Shown: positions 1-8,720 of the stretch, piece by piece
Position numbering within the stretch: position 1 is the stretch's first letter
How the letters are laid out: each line of letters begins with the position of its first letter
Assembly (NCBI RefSeq): GCF_000055945.1
Contig: NC_008011.1
Location: forward strand, 925,501 to 989,500
Length of the DNA: 64,000 nucleotides
DNA from: Lawsonia intracellularis PHE/MN1-00
Lineage (GTDB): Bacteria > Desulfobacterota > Desulfovibrionia > Desulfovibrionales > Desulfovibrionaceae
Direction of reading: 5' to 3'
Position numbers and translations under genes: made by a program
Notes under the pieces: model-generated
What the model was told of the DNA's origin: nothing
What the model saw: only the letters and a program-made list of their open reading frames with translations
Databases searched by the model: none

Positions 1-2
1 TT

Positions 3-686
3 GGAGAAGCCTCTTTTTTTTCTGTTATACCTTCTAATGTAGCTATACAAAAAGGTGGAGAGATTCTTTATGAGAACCAACTTCAAGACCTTACCCAAAA
101 AGCTATTAAAAACGTATACCCAATGTTAGCTTCTCATGGAGAACTCTCAGATTACCGTATCCCAGCATATATTTTTATTCCTCAAAAAGGTCAATATGTA
201 GAAGTAGTACTACCTACTATTTCTCCTAAGAGATTGTCTCTACAGTTTGTTTTAAAAGATATTGATGGAACTGTATTACGTCAATATACTGGCACTGTGC
301 TTTTAAGCGTTTGGCAGCCTGTCCCTTCAGTTGGGAAACCTCTAAATAGAGGTGATTATGTAAATCCTGAAGATGTTACATGGATTAATAAAAACATTGC
401 CTTTTTAAGAGATGATATATGGGATGGCAAAGGAGGTCCTTGGCAAATTAAAAGATCTATTGGTATTGGACAGCCCATCTATCAATCTGACCTTGAACCT
501 TTAGCTGTTGTACGTAAAGGAGATATTATAAAACTTAATTACAATAAAGGATCAATACGTCTTAGCGTTAATGTTGAAGCCCTTGAAAATGGAACACATG
601 GCTCTTTTATCCAAGTACGAAACTTGCAAAGTAAAAAAATAGTTCATGCTACTGTTGTAGATTCTAATACAGTAGAAATACGCTAA
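3..686 (+). CDS. flgA: Flagellar P-ring assembly chaperone FlgA (5' end outside window)
   Basis: Periplasmic chaperone that helps FlgI assemble into the flagellar P-ring. The reading frame is open from the first bases of the window, so the N-terminus and signal peptide lie outside it; the ATG at 123 is internal. About 227 residues are visible. The C-terminal half has the SAF/ChapFlgA layout: a 'GKPLNRGDYVNPEDV' segment, then 'IGIGQPIYQSDLEP', 'VVRKGDIIKL' and a terminal stretch with 'GSFIQVRNLQSKK'. It sits 17 nt before flgH and heads flgA-flgH-flgI-flgJ, which supports the name. Family membership is clear; the start cannot be seen. Confidence 0.9.
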   Translation, partial: GEASFFSVIPSNVAIQKGGEILYENQLQDLTQKAIKNVYPMLASHGELSDYRIPAYIFIPQKGQYVEVVLPTISPKRLSLQFVLKDIDGTVLRQYTGTVLLSVWQPVPSVGKPLNRGDYVNPEDVTWINKNIAFLRDDIWDGKGGPWQIKRSIGIGQPIYQSDLEPLAVVRKGDIIKLNYNKGSIRLSVNVEALENGTHGSFIQVRNLQSKKIVHATVVDSNTVEIR

Positions 687-703
687 CGTATTGGAAACCC
701 ATT

Positions 704-1396
704 ATGAAAAAATTACTCTTTACTTCAGGCTGTATTCTTATTTTAACAGGTTGTTCTGCTCCAAACAAAACTCCTGTTGTTGCTCCTCCTATAACACCTC
801 CTCCAGCATATGTAGAACCTGAAGACTCCTATAGTAATCCTGGCTCTCTTTACTCATCTGCTGAATCTGATGGTCTTTTTGCTGATACTCGTGCTCGACG
901 TGTAGGTGATATTGTTATGGTAAAAATTGTAGAAAATAATACTGCTAAAAATAAAGCAGATACAACAGCTGATAAAAAAACTGCAAATACATACGGAATT
1001 GATGCGTTTTTTGGTAGACAATATATTGGTGGAGGATCAACAAAAATTCCTGTAGGTAGTGTTGCTTTTGATACAACCTCTGAAAGTGGAACCACTAGTA
1101 CAGGAGAAACAAAACGTGAAGGAGCTATAAATGGAACAATTGCTGCTCGTGTATTACGAGTTATGCCAGGTGGATTATTAGAAATAGAAGGCGTCCGTGA
1201 AACACGTGTAAATAATGAAACACAGTATATTGTTATCACAGGACTTATACGACCAATGGATATAGAGCCAGACAACTCCATTATGTCAAATAGAATCTCT
1301 GATGCAAAAATTGCTTATTATGGTCAAGGTGTTCTTTCCGAGAAACAAAAACCTGGTTGGTTTACACGCTTTATGGATACCCTCTGGCCTTTCTAG
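704..1396 (+). CDS. flgH: Flagellar L-ring lipoprotein FlgH
   Basis: Outer-membrane ring protein of the basal body, 230 aa, the usual family size. It has a lipoprotein signal with lipobox L-T-G-C at residues 14-17, so Cys17 is the predicted lipidation site; a Pro-rich linker follows. Family motifs visible are 'LFADTRARRVGDIVMVKI' and, near the C-terminus, 'GLIRPMDIEPDNSI' and 'SDAKIAYYGQG'. It lies between flgA and flgI in the expected order and is probably co-transcribed with them. A long antisense ORF at 850-1281 is a shadow. Confidence 0.96.
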   Translation: MKKLLFTSGCILILTGCSAPNKTPVVAPPITPPPAYVEPEDSYSNPGSLYSSAESDGLFADTRARRVGDIVMVKIVENNTAKNKADTTADKKTANTYGIDAFFGRQYIGGGSTKIPVGSVAFDTTSESGTTSTGETKREGAINGTIAARVLRVMPGGLLEIEGVRETRVNNETQYIVITGLIRPMDIEPDNSIMSNRISDAKIAYYGQGVLSEKQKPGWFTRFMDTLWPF

Positions 1397-1441
1397 TAGT
1401 CTAATATACTAAGTATAACTCAATATCTATAAGGTAAACGT

Positions 1442-2581
1442 ATGTTATCTTCTATTATCAGACCTACTAAAAATTGCCTACTACACTTTATTATACGTTC
1501 TTCCTATCTTACATTATTATTTATTGCTGTATTTCATAATCCAGCACAATCTGTTCGGATTAAAGATATTGCAACATTCTCTGGTGTCCGTAACAACCAA
1601 CTTATTGGATATGGTCTTGTTATTGGACTCGCTGGGACTGGAGATAAAAGAGACTCACCTTTTACAGCAAGCTCAATGACAAATATGCTTGAACGTATGG
1701 GAGTTGCTGTCGATGCTAACAAAATTAAGCCTAAAAATGTAGCAGCTGTTATGGTTACTGCAAATATGCCTGTATCCGCAAGACCTGGGACAGAGCTTGA
1801 TGTTACAGTTTCCAGTGTGGGTGATGCAAAAAGCCTTCAAGGAGGTGTATTATTACAAACTCCACTAAAAGGTGTTGATGGAAAAGTCTATGCTCTTGCA
1901 CAAGGTTCACTTATCATTGGAGGATACTCTGCTGAAGGAACTGCAGCTAGCGTTCAAAAAAACTCAACAACTGTAGGCTCTATCCCTGGAGGAGGTATTG
2001 TTGAAAAAGGTATTCCTTTTGACTTTAATACTCAACAAAATCTAACACTTAATATGAATAGCAACGACTTTTCTACTACAATGCAAGTAGTAAACCGTTT
2101 AAATGCTACTATGGGAGGGAATTTTGCCTCAGCAATAGATGCAGGAACTGTTCGTATTGATATTCCGCCAGCTTATAAAGGAAATCTTGTTCCATTAATT
2201 GCTTCTATAGAAAATTTAGAAATTAATCCTGAATCTGTGGCAAAAGTTGTAGTTGATGAAAAAACAGGGACTATTGTTCTTGGACGTGAAGTGCGATTAT
2301 CACGTGTAGCTGTAGCACATGGTAATCTCCAAGTTGTTATCCAAGAAAGCGCCCAAGTTTCTCAACCTGGACCCTTCAGCCAAGGACAAACAGTTATAAC
2401 ACCTGAAACTAATCTTACCTTACAAGAAGAAACTAAAAGGCTCAATTTGTTAGAAGGAGCCTCTCTACAAGAACTTGTTGATGGACTTAATGCTATTGGT
2501 GCTACACCACGTGATATGATTTCTATCTTACGTGCATTGAAAGCCGCAGGTTCTCTCCATGCACAACTGGAGGTTCTATAA
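1442..2581 (+). CDS. flgI: Flagellar P-ring protein FlgI
   Basis: Subunit of the periplasmic/peptidoglycan P-ring of the flagellar rod bushing, 379 aa. A long signal sequence ends near residue 35, and the mature protein begins with the hallmark '[20 protein letters not shown]' followed by '[18 protein letters not shown]'. C-terminal family signatures '[12 protein letters not shown]' and '[19 protein letters not shown]' are present. The start at 1442 is supported by AAGG seven bases upstream. Export and FlgA-assisted assembly are known for the family; the role is inferred from this. Confidence 0.97.
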   Translation: MLSSIIRPTKNCLLHFIIRSSYLTLLFIAVFHNPAQSVRIKDIATFSGVRNNQLIGYGLVIGLAGTGDKRDSPFTASSMTNMLERMGVAVDANKIKPKNVAAVMVTANMPVSARPGTELDVTVSSVGDAKSLQGGVLLQTPLKGVDGKVYALAQGSLIIGGYSAEGTAASVQKNSTTVGSIPGGGIVEKGIPFDFNTQQNLTLNMNSNDFSTTMQVVNRLNATMGGNFASAIDAGTVRIDIPPAYKGNLVPLIASIENLEINPESVAKVVVDEKTGTIVLGREVRLSRVAVAHGNLQVVIQESAQVSQPGPFSQGQTVITPETNLTLQEETKRLNLLEGASLQELVDGLNAIGATPRDMISILRALKAAGSLHAQLEVL

Positions 2582-2585
2582 CCAT

Positions 2586-3269
2586 ATGATTAATCCTATT
2601 GATCCTTCTTTAGCTCAAAATTCAGCTGAAGAACAAAACTTAAAAGAAATAAAACGTAAAGCAGATAAAGAAATACAAAATCTTGATCCAAATGCTGCTG
2701 CAGCTAAAGAAAAAAAACTTCGTGAAGCTGCAGAAGGATTTGAAGCTATCTTTATTCAACAAATGTGGCAAAGTATGCGTGCAAGCCTTCCTAAAGAAGG
2801 TATAATGCATAGTCGTGAAGAACAATTTTGGCAAGGGATGTACGATCAAGAGTTAGGCAAAAGTATGGCTTCAGCTGGAGGGATTGGACTTGCTGATATG
2901 ATGATGGCTCAACTATCTAAAAAATTAGAAAATGCTAGTGAAGTTACAGCAGAAAGTATGCATCGAACACCACTAGATATAAAACCAGTTCCACTTATTG
3001 AAGAAAAAGCACCTCAAGAACTAAAACCTACTAATAAAAAACTAGAACATATCTATAATGGCGAATTAAGCCAACATAACTCTTCTATAAAAAATAATAC
3101 AAAACCTTCTACAACTACTAACACACTTACACCTGTTGAAGAAGCTCTAAATGAATTTTCTAAGCAAATAAAAACACCTTCTTCAACACCTACAGAAAAT
3201 ATAACATCTTCAGACTCAAATACAAAACCTCCTATTATATCTAATACAGTTACTATCCCAAAAAATTAA
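2586..3269 (+). CDS. flgJ: FlgJ-type rod-binding protein lacking a muramidase domain
   Basis: N-terminal rod-binding domain protein of the FlgJ family, about 227 aa. The core (roughly residues 40-110) has 'AAEGFEAIFIQQMWQSMRAS' and 'GMYDQELGKSMASAGGIGLA', typical of rod-cap domains. The C-terminal glucosaminidase domain of enterobacterial FlgJ is absent; instead there is a low-complexity Thr/Ser/Pro/Lys/Asn tail of about 100 residues. The ATG at 2586 is chosen because GGAGG lies upstream at 2569-2575; an in-frame ATG at 2559 would overlap flgI by 23 nt. A separate peptidoglycan hydrolase would be needed for rod passage. Confidence 0.85.
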   Translation: MINPIDPSLAQNSAEEQNLKEIKRKADKEIQNLDPNAAAAKEKKLREAAEGFEAIFIQQMWQSMRASLPKEGIMHSREEQFWQGMYDQELGKSMASAGGIGLADMMMAQLSKKLENASEVTAESMHRTPLDIKPVPLIEEKAPQELKPTNKKLEHIYNGELSQHNSSIKNNTKPSTTTNTLTPVEEALNEFSKQIKTPSSTPTENITSSDSNTKPPIISNTVTIPKN

Positions 3270-3414
3270 TTAACCTTAGACAAATAAGACCTCTTATATA
3301 AAAACTACTTTCCTCTTTTTATAAAGAGTAGTCCTTTATCTGGCATAAAAGCTGATTTGTAACTCCTTAGACAGGAGAAATATACCAATATTTATAACTA
3401 CTATTAAATATTAT

Positions 3415-3431
3415 TTGGTATAAAAGCTGCA
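3415..3431 (+). promoter_or_regulatory. Candidate sigma-54 promoter for the flgN-flgK-flgL operon
   Basis: TTGG, ten bases, then GC (GG at 3417-3418, GC at 3429-3430) resembles the -24/-12 element recognised by RpoN, matching YTGG and TGCW but not the central CAC. It lies about 100 nt before flgN. A similar copy (TGGCATAAAAGCTGA) occurs at 3341-3355 but lacks the -12 GC. Sigma-54 control of flagellar genes is common in related bacteria. This is a pattern match only. Confidence 0.4.
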
Positions 3432-3532
3432 TTATTTATAACTAGGCAAAAAAGATCTTTTTTTGTCGGCACAAAATGCCTTGTATTACATTGTTGAACA
3501 AAAACAGCTTTCTAATTTATAGGAGATTACTT

Positions 3533-4006
3533 ATGTATATGATCATACATGGCAGTCTTGATCGACAAAAAAAAGGACTTGCTCTATTACAAGAGTTATT
3601 AAATGAAGAATTTTCTTTATTAATGGATAGAAAGACAGAAGAAATTATGGCATTAGAATTTTCTATCCACTCTTTATTACGTCAGCTTGCTGGAGAAAAG
3701 ATTTTTATACAGAAACGGCTTAATGGAGGCAAACTTCTTGACTATGCAGAACTATTATCAGACCCTGAACAAACTAAAGCCATTAAGCAGTTATGGCAAA
3801 ATATTGACACACTTGAACAAGATTGTTCCCGTCAGGCCTCACTAAATGCAGAACTTTCACTTGCATTGCTTGATCAAAGTAAAAATTTACTTTCTTTCTT
3901 GCATAAAAATGTTCAACCTCAAGAAACTCTATCTACATATGGACGATCAGGAACCTATAATCACCATTCACGTCCTGAGGGCACCCTTCTTTCTGGGAGA
4001 TTGTAA
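3533..4006 (+). CDS. flgN: FlgN-family flagellar export chaperone (putative)
   Basis: Small, helical, Leu/Glu/Gln-rich protein of 157 aa, immediately before flgK with a 1-nt TAATG overlap. FlgN proteins are cytoplasmic chaperones for the hook-filament junction proteins FlgK and FlgL. Size, predicted coiled helices throughout (for example 'LLQELLNEEFSLLMDRKTEE') and position support the call, though the family is weakly conserved in sequence. The ATG at 3533 has AGGAG seven to eight bases upstream and is preferred over an upstream in-frame codon at 3476. Confidence 0.75.
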   Translation: MYMIIHGSLDRQKKGLALLQELLNEEFSLLMDRKTEEIMALEFSIHSLLRQLAGEKIFIQKRLNGGKLLDYAELLSDPEQTKAIKQLWQNIDTLEQDCSRQASLNAELSLALLDQSKNLLSFLHKNVQPQETLSTYGRSGTYNHHSRPEGTLLSGRL

Positions 4007-6123
4007 TGTCGATCAATACACTTTTCGGTATTGGGAAAAGTGCAATAGCTGGAAACCAGACAGCTCTAAACGTTACTGGTAATAATATAGCAAATGTTAA
4101 TACACAAGGATATTCCCGCCAAAGTGTACGCTTCGAAGATAGGTATGGACTTAATCAAACTCCAGGAATGCTTGGGCAGGGTGTCCATACAGCTGAAATA
4201 TACCGCAATTTTAATAGATTTGTAGAAGATGCTTACCTTAATCGTTTTTCCCAAAATACTCGATGGGACGAACAAAGTGCTATTATGAACTCTATAGAAA
4301 GCATTTTTAACGAATCAAACCGTACAGGAATTAGTTCACTACTAGGAGAATTTTTTAAAGGATGGCAAAATCTTTCCTTACGTCCAGAAGATGCAGCTAC
4401 TCGTGAAGCAGTGCTCTCTACAGCTAAAAATCTCACACAACTTATTAACGATGCAAAATCAAGTCTACAAAAAACCCAACAAGAAATGGATCTCTACATC
4501 CAACAAAGTGTTAATAAAGTTAATGAGTTAGTAGATGCTATTAAAAACATTAATAAACAAATCTCAGCAACTTATATTCCTGGTCAACAAAACCCTAATC
4601 AATTACTTGATCAACGAGATCAACTTGTTCGAGAATTAGCAAACCTGGTAGATATAGAAGTAAAGGATAAAGGTGGAGGAAATTTTGATATACAATTAAA
4701 ATCTGGACAACCTCTCCTGGAAGGACAAATAGGTTATACACTTAGCGTTGGGGGACAACGAGTTGAAAACTATTTAAAACAAGATTCAAAATATACAGGC
4801 ACTATAACCTCTAGTGGTTCAGACTCCCATGAATATTCATTTGAAATTATTAATCCTCCTTCTGGTGGAGCACCTGGGAGTATGCGTGTATCACTTGATG
4901 GAGGAAAAACTTGGCTTCGTAACGAAGATGGATCTGAACTTAACGTACCTATTCCTACTACGCCTGGTGAAACTATCAAAGTAAAAAATCTTGAAATATC
5001 TTTTGATCAAGATCCTTCGCAATTAGTTTCAGGAGACAGGTTTGATGTTATTCCAAAAACAGGTTTATACTGGAATTCACCCACAAGACCTCCGATCAAT
5101 ATTACTCCCCAAACACTAAATGATGGTACAGAAAATACAGGGCGTCTCACTGGAGGAAAACTTACTGCATATTTTAGTACTCGTGATTATAATGCAGGAA
5201 GATATATTGATAAACTTGATGCATTAGCAAACTCTATTGTATGGGAAGTAAACCGAATCCACAGTCAAGGTGCTGGAGAACAAAAAATGACTTACTCTTT
5301 AGGGAGTAGTCAAGTAAATCGTACAGATGTACCACTGGGAACATCTCAATCTGGTCTTGCCTATGGAAACCGTCTTACAACTGGGAACTTATCATTCCAA
5401 ATCTATGATGAAAATGGAAAACCTTTACCTGTAGGCACACCTCCAAATGGAATCCCAGAATCTTTAGATCTTGATCCAGGTACGCCTGGAGTTCAAAACT
5501 TTGATCCTTCAATTCATAGTCTTGAAGATCTAGTTAATGCCATTAACCACCCTAATAACTATGGTGAATTTATGAAAGCTTCTATTGTTAATGGAAGTCT
5601 CCAACTTACCAGTCGTCCTGGAACATCATTTGCAGCAAAAACAGATACAACAGGTTTACTTGCAGCCCTTGGAATCAATACTTTTTTCCAAGGTTCAGAT
5701 GCTACAGATATGGCTATAAAACCTGATGTTATTCAAAATACAAATTTTATTAATGCTGGAAAGGTTAATGCTAATGGTGAAGTTTCTACAGGTGATAATA
5801 GTATAGCTAAAGAACTTGCTGACCTTGCTACAAAAGAAGTAACAATTTCTACTGGATGGGAAACTACACACCAAACATTAGGTGCTTATTATGGTGCACT
5901 AGTTGGTCTTGTAGGATCTGATACTCGTACAGCAAAATTTAATGCTGATTATAATAAAACACTTTCAAACGAACTAGAACAACAAGCTTTATCTATTACA
6001 GGCGTTAACCTAGATGAAGAAATGACTCAGCTTATTAAATTTCAACATTCATATACTGCAGCAGCAAAACTCATTACAACAGCAGATCAAATGCTGCAAA
6101 CTTTACTTTCTTTAAAACAGTAG
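4006..6123 (+). CDS. flgK: Hook-filament junction protein FlgK (HAP1)
   Basis: Flagellar hook-associated protein 1, exported to the hook tip, 705 aa and therefore longer than the roughly 550 aa of enteric FlgK. The N-terminus has the rod/hook signature 'ALNVTGNNIANVNTQGYSRQ' and the C-terminus 'TGVNLDEEMTQLIKFQHSY'. The extra length lies in the central surface-exposed region. This includes an Asp-box-like motif S-L-D-G-G-K-T-W at residues 296-303, also found twice in the neighbouring FlgL. It has a good ribosome-binding site (GGGAG), overlaps flgN by one base, and is followed 9 nt later by flgL. Confidence 0.96.
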   Translation: MSINTLFGIGKSAIAGNQTALNVTGNNIANVNTQGYSRQSVRFEDRYGLNQTPGMLGQGVHTAEIYRNFNRFVEDAYLNRFSQNTRWDEQSAIMNSIESIFNESNRTGISSLLGEFFKGWQNLSLRPEDAATREAVLSTAKNLTQLINDAKSSLQKTQQEMDLYIQQSVNKVNELVDAIKNINKQISATYIPGQQNPNQLLDQRDQLVRELANLVDIEVKDKGGGNFDIQLKSGQPLLEGQIGYTLSVGGQRVENYLKQDSKYTGTITSSGSDSHEYSFEIINPPSGGAPGSMRVSLDGGKTWLRNEDGSELNVPIPTTPGETIKVKNLEISFDQDPSQLVSGDRFDVIPKTGLYWNSPTRPPINITPQTLNDGTENTGRLTGGKLTAYFSTRDYNAGRYIDKLDALANSIVWEVNRIHSQGAGEQKMTYSLGSSQVNRTDVPLGTSQSGLAYGNRLTTGNLSFQIYDENGKPLPVGTPPNGIPESLDLDPGTPGVQNFDPSIHSLEDLVNAINHPNNYGEFMKASIVNGSLQLTSRPGTSFAAKTDTTGLLAALGINTFFQGSDATDMAIKPDVIQNTNFINAGKVNANGEVSTGDNSIAKELADLATKEVTISTGWETTHQTLGAYYGALVGLVGSDTRTAKFNADYNKTLSNELEQQALSITGVNLDEEMTQLIKFQHSYTAAAKLITTADQMLQTLLSLKQ

Positions 6124-6132
6124 GGAGTAAAC

Positions 6133-7710
6133 ATGAGGGTTACCCACCAATCAATGTATTCTGGCATGATCAGTCAGATGAACAAAAGTTTATCTGACTA
6201 TATGGAGACTAATATACAAGGCGGTACAATGAAAAGAATAAACCGTCCTTCTGATGATCCTGCAGGTACAGCTAGAATCCTCTCTTATCGTGGAAGTATT
6301 GGTGGAATAGAACAATTTAAAACAAATACTGATACAGCTATGGGATGGTTATCTCTTGCAGATGAAACACTTAATCAAGTTTCAACAGTTGTTACTAAAA
6401 TTAAAGAACTTGCCGAACAAGCTGCTACAGATACATATACCCCTGACCAACGTGAAGCTATTGGTTTCCAACTCCGCCAACTTATGGGAACTCTTATAAA
6501 CCTTTCAAATAATCAATTTGAAGGCAAACATATTTTTTCTGGGCAAGATTATAATAAATCATCCTTTCTAGAAGGACTCACAGTCACAAGCGGAGATCCC
6601 AATGTTAACCCTAATCCACCAATGCAGGTTACTGGAACACTTGAAAAAACTGGACTTATTCGCTTTGAAAAAGATGAAACAATCCCTCCAGCAGCAGATC
6701 TAAATTATCAGTGGTCAACTGATGGTGGTAAAACTTGGCAAACTGCAACCATCCCTGCTGGGGGACGAGAAATAACTATAGGTGGTGCAGTCGTAACTGT
6801 TCCTGCTCCAGCTACAACAAATGTAACAGCATTTGACCCAGATAAACCTCTTGGAGATACTAATGGTTCCTTACTATATGTACGTCCTACAGCTATATAC
6901 CAAGGGAGTGATAATAACTCAAAACCTATTGTAGACAGATATGGCACTGTACCAATGCCTCCACTTAATACCAATACAGTAGGGACTTTTTCTGATAATG
7001 TCGTTGTAAAATTCCCTAATGGTGTTGATTTATCAACTCCTGGATCATTTGATTTCTCTTATAGTACAGATGGAGGCAAAACATGGACAGCAGGAAACTC
7101 TGAAGTCATTGTTTCTCCTGGACCACCATCAACTAGTACTGCAAGACTCATTCTGCCTGGTGGCTATATGGATATAGGTTCTGCTGATACTACAAGTCCA
7201 AATAATACTATTCCTCCTGATGGACAACTTATCCTTCGCCCCCAACGAACAGATCTTAGTTTTGAAATCATGGAAGGACAAAATATTACTGTCACAAATG
7301 TAGGAAAAGATATTTTTGGTGGAATATATTCTACAAATGGCTCATCTAATTTGGAACCTATGTTTGGACAAAATGATGGACGTAATTTATTTGAAACAGT
7401 TGGAAATCTTATTGCGTACACTGAAACAAATAATCAAGAAGGCATTGCAAACGCCCTTAAAGATCTTGAATTAGCACAAAAAAATATCCTAACTCAAGCT
7501 GCACGTATTGGAGGTAAAGAAAACCGTCTTGAAATCACAAAAGAAGCTCTTGATACAAATAAATATGATCAAACACAACGCTTAAGTGGTGTTGAAGATG
7601 CAGACCTTACAGAACTAGTAAGCCGCTTAGCACAACAACAAATGGCTTATTCTACTATATTAAAATCTTCTTCTATGATTATGCAGTTAAATTTAACAAA
7701 ATACATTTAA
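6133..7710 (+). CDS. flgL: Hook-filament junction protein FlgL (HAP3)
   Basis: Flagellin-like hook-associated protein 3, 525 aa versus roughly 300-320 in enterics. The N-terminal D0/D1 coiled region has 'MKRINRPSDDPAGTARIL' and the C-terminus has 'DLTELVSRLAQQQMAYSTIL', both flagellin-family hallmarks. The middle (about residues 160-430) is an insertion with two copies of S-T-D-G-G-K-T-W at residues 195-202 and 311-318, each followed by a beta-rich stretch. They look like duplicated surface domains. GGGAG precedes the start by five bases; flgK lies directly upstream. Confidence 0.95.
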   Translation: MRVTHQSMYSGMISQMNKSLSDYMETNIQGGTMKRINRPSDDPAGTARILSYRGSIGGIEQFKTNTDTAMGWLSLADETLNQVSTVVTKIKELAEQAATDTYTPDQREAIGFQLRQLMGTLINLSNNQFEGKHIFSGQDYNKSSFLEGLTVTSGDPNVNPNPPMQVTGTLEKTGLIRFEKDETIPPAADLNYQWSTDGGKTWQTATIPAGGREITIGGAVVTVPAPATTNVTAFDPDKPLGDTNGSLLYVRPTAIYQGSDNNSKPIVDRYGTVPMPPLNTNTVGTFSDNVVVKFPNGVDLSTPGSFDFSYSTDGGKTWTAGNSEVIVSPGPPSTSTARLILPGGYMDIGSADTTSPNNTIPPDGQLILRPQRTDLSFEIMEGQNITVTNVGKDIFGGIYSTNGSSNLEPMFGQNDGRNLFETVGNLIAYTETNNQEGIANALKDLELAQKNILTQAARIGGKENRLEITKEALDTNKYDQTQRLSGVEDADLTELVSRLAQQQMAYSTILKSSSMIMQLNLTKYI

Positions 7711-7815
7711 TCTATTACTAAATAGCAATAGTATGAAAAAATTCTATAATTAATTATCAGATGGTTTAATGATAGTACCTCTATGCCTTTTAATAATTAG
7801 TAAATGGAGTTGTCC

Positions 7816-8493
7816 ATGCTCATTTTAACACGGCGTGCAGGGGAAAGCCTATACTTAGATGATAACATACGTATAACTATTCTTGGAGTACAAGGTAAAC
7901 AGGTAAAAATTGGTCTTGATGTCCCTCCTGAAATGAATATTTATAGGGAAGAAGTTTATCAACGTGTCAAAGAAGAAAATACATTAGCAACTACAATCAA
8001 TAATAATGATTTAATTGCAGCTGCTCAATTAACAAACAAAGAAGAAATAATAATAGACACTAGATTAGGACAACAAACTATTGAACCTGAAAAAATTATT
8101 AATTTCCCTCAAGGATTAATAGGTTTTGAAAATAAACAAAAATTTATACTATTACAAATTCAACCAGCATCACCATTTATTATCTTACAAAGTATTGATA
8201 ACCCTAAGCTTGGTTTACTTGTAGCAGATCCATATAGTTTTATAAAACACTACACTGTTCAACTTAATGATACAGAAAAAACTATTCTACAATCAGAAGT
8301 ACACAACTTAGCTATATTAGTTACAATGACTATTCCTAAAGGGAAACCAGATCTTGCAAGACTCAATCTTACAGGGCCAATCCTCATAAACTATGATACC
8401 AAAATAGGCCTTCAAGTCCCACAAACTAATTTAGAAACAACAAGTCATGTTTATCTATATCACCCTGGGGAAGAACCAATCCTCAACAAATAG
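7816..8493 (+). CDS. csrA-fliW: CsrA-FliW fusion: translational regulator fused to its flagellar antagonist
   Basis: One uninterrupted 225-aa frame carrying two normally separate proteins. Residues 1-58 are a complete CsrA: '[16 protein letters not shown]', '[11 protein letters not shown]', with the RNA-contacting L4, R6/R7 and R44 ('YREE') of the family kept. An Asn/Ala/Glu-rich linker (about 55-78) joins FliW (about 79-220), seen in '[11 protein letters not shown]', 'PFIILQSID' and 'LLVADPYSF'. CsrA is known to repress flagellin translation and FliW to bind and inhibit CsrA. The start at 7816 is canonical for CsrA and has GGAG six bases upstream; an ATG at 7804 overlaps that site. It is the last gene after flgL. 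Confidence 0.92.
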   Translation: MLILTRRAGESLYLDDNIRITILGVQGKQVKIGLDVPPEMNIYREEVYQRVKEENTLATTINNNDLIAAAQLTNKEEIIIDTRLGQQTIEPEKIINFPQGLIGFENKQKFILLQIQPASPFIILQSIDNPKLGLLVADPYSFIKHYTVQLNDTEKTILQSEVHNLAILVTMTIPKGKPDLARLNLTGPILINYDTKIGLQVPQTNLETTSHVYLYHPGEEPILNK

Positions 8494-8720
8494 CATTATC
8501 TCTTTACTCTTACTCATTTTACATTATTTACTCTAAATTCTCTTTCCTTCTTTTTTCTAATTATCAATCTATATCATGAACATATCTCTATCTCACTATA
8601 TAAACTAATCATATACTAACTAAATACAATTCTATAATAGAAGTTGCAATAATTATATCTAAGTTTATAATACAACAAAAATGTTTTCACTATTAATTAG
8701 ATAAGTTAAGAAATTATACT

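Noticed and set aside
850-1281. 143-aa antisense ORF within flgH
   Set aside because: It lies wholly inside a well-supported flgH, has no recognisable domain and no start signal; it is an antisense shadow of a low-stop strand.
3304-3332. Possible terminator after flgJ (ACTACT...AGTAGT with inner CTCTTT/AAAGAG)
   Set aside because: Arms are interrupted and only a short T run follows; too weak to list as a terminator.
3466-3482. Palindrome GGCA-CAAAA-TGCC considered as a third sigma-54 site
   Set aside because: The GG to GC spacing is eight, not ten, so it does not fit the -24/-12 pattern.
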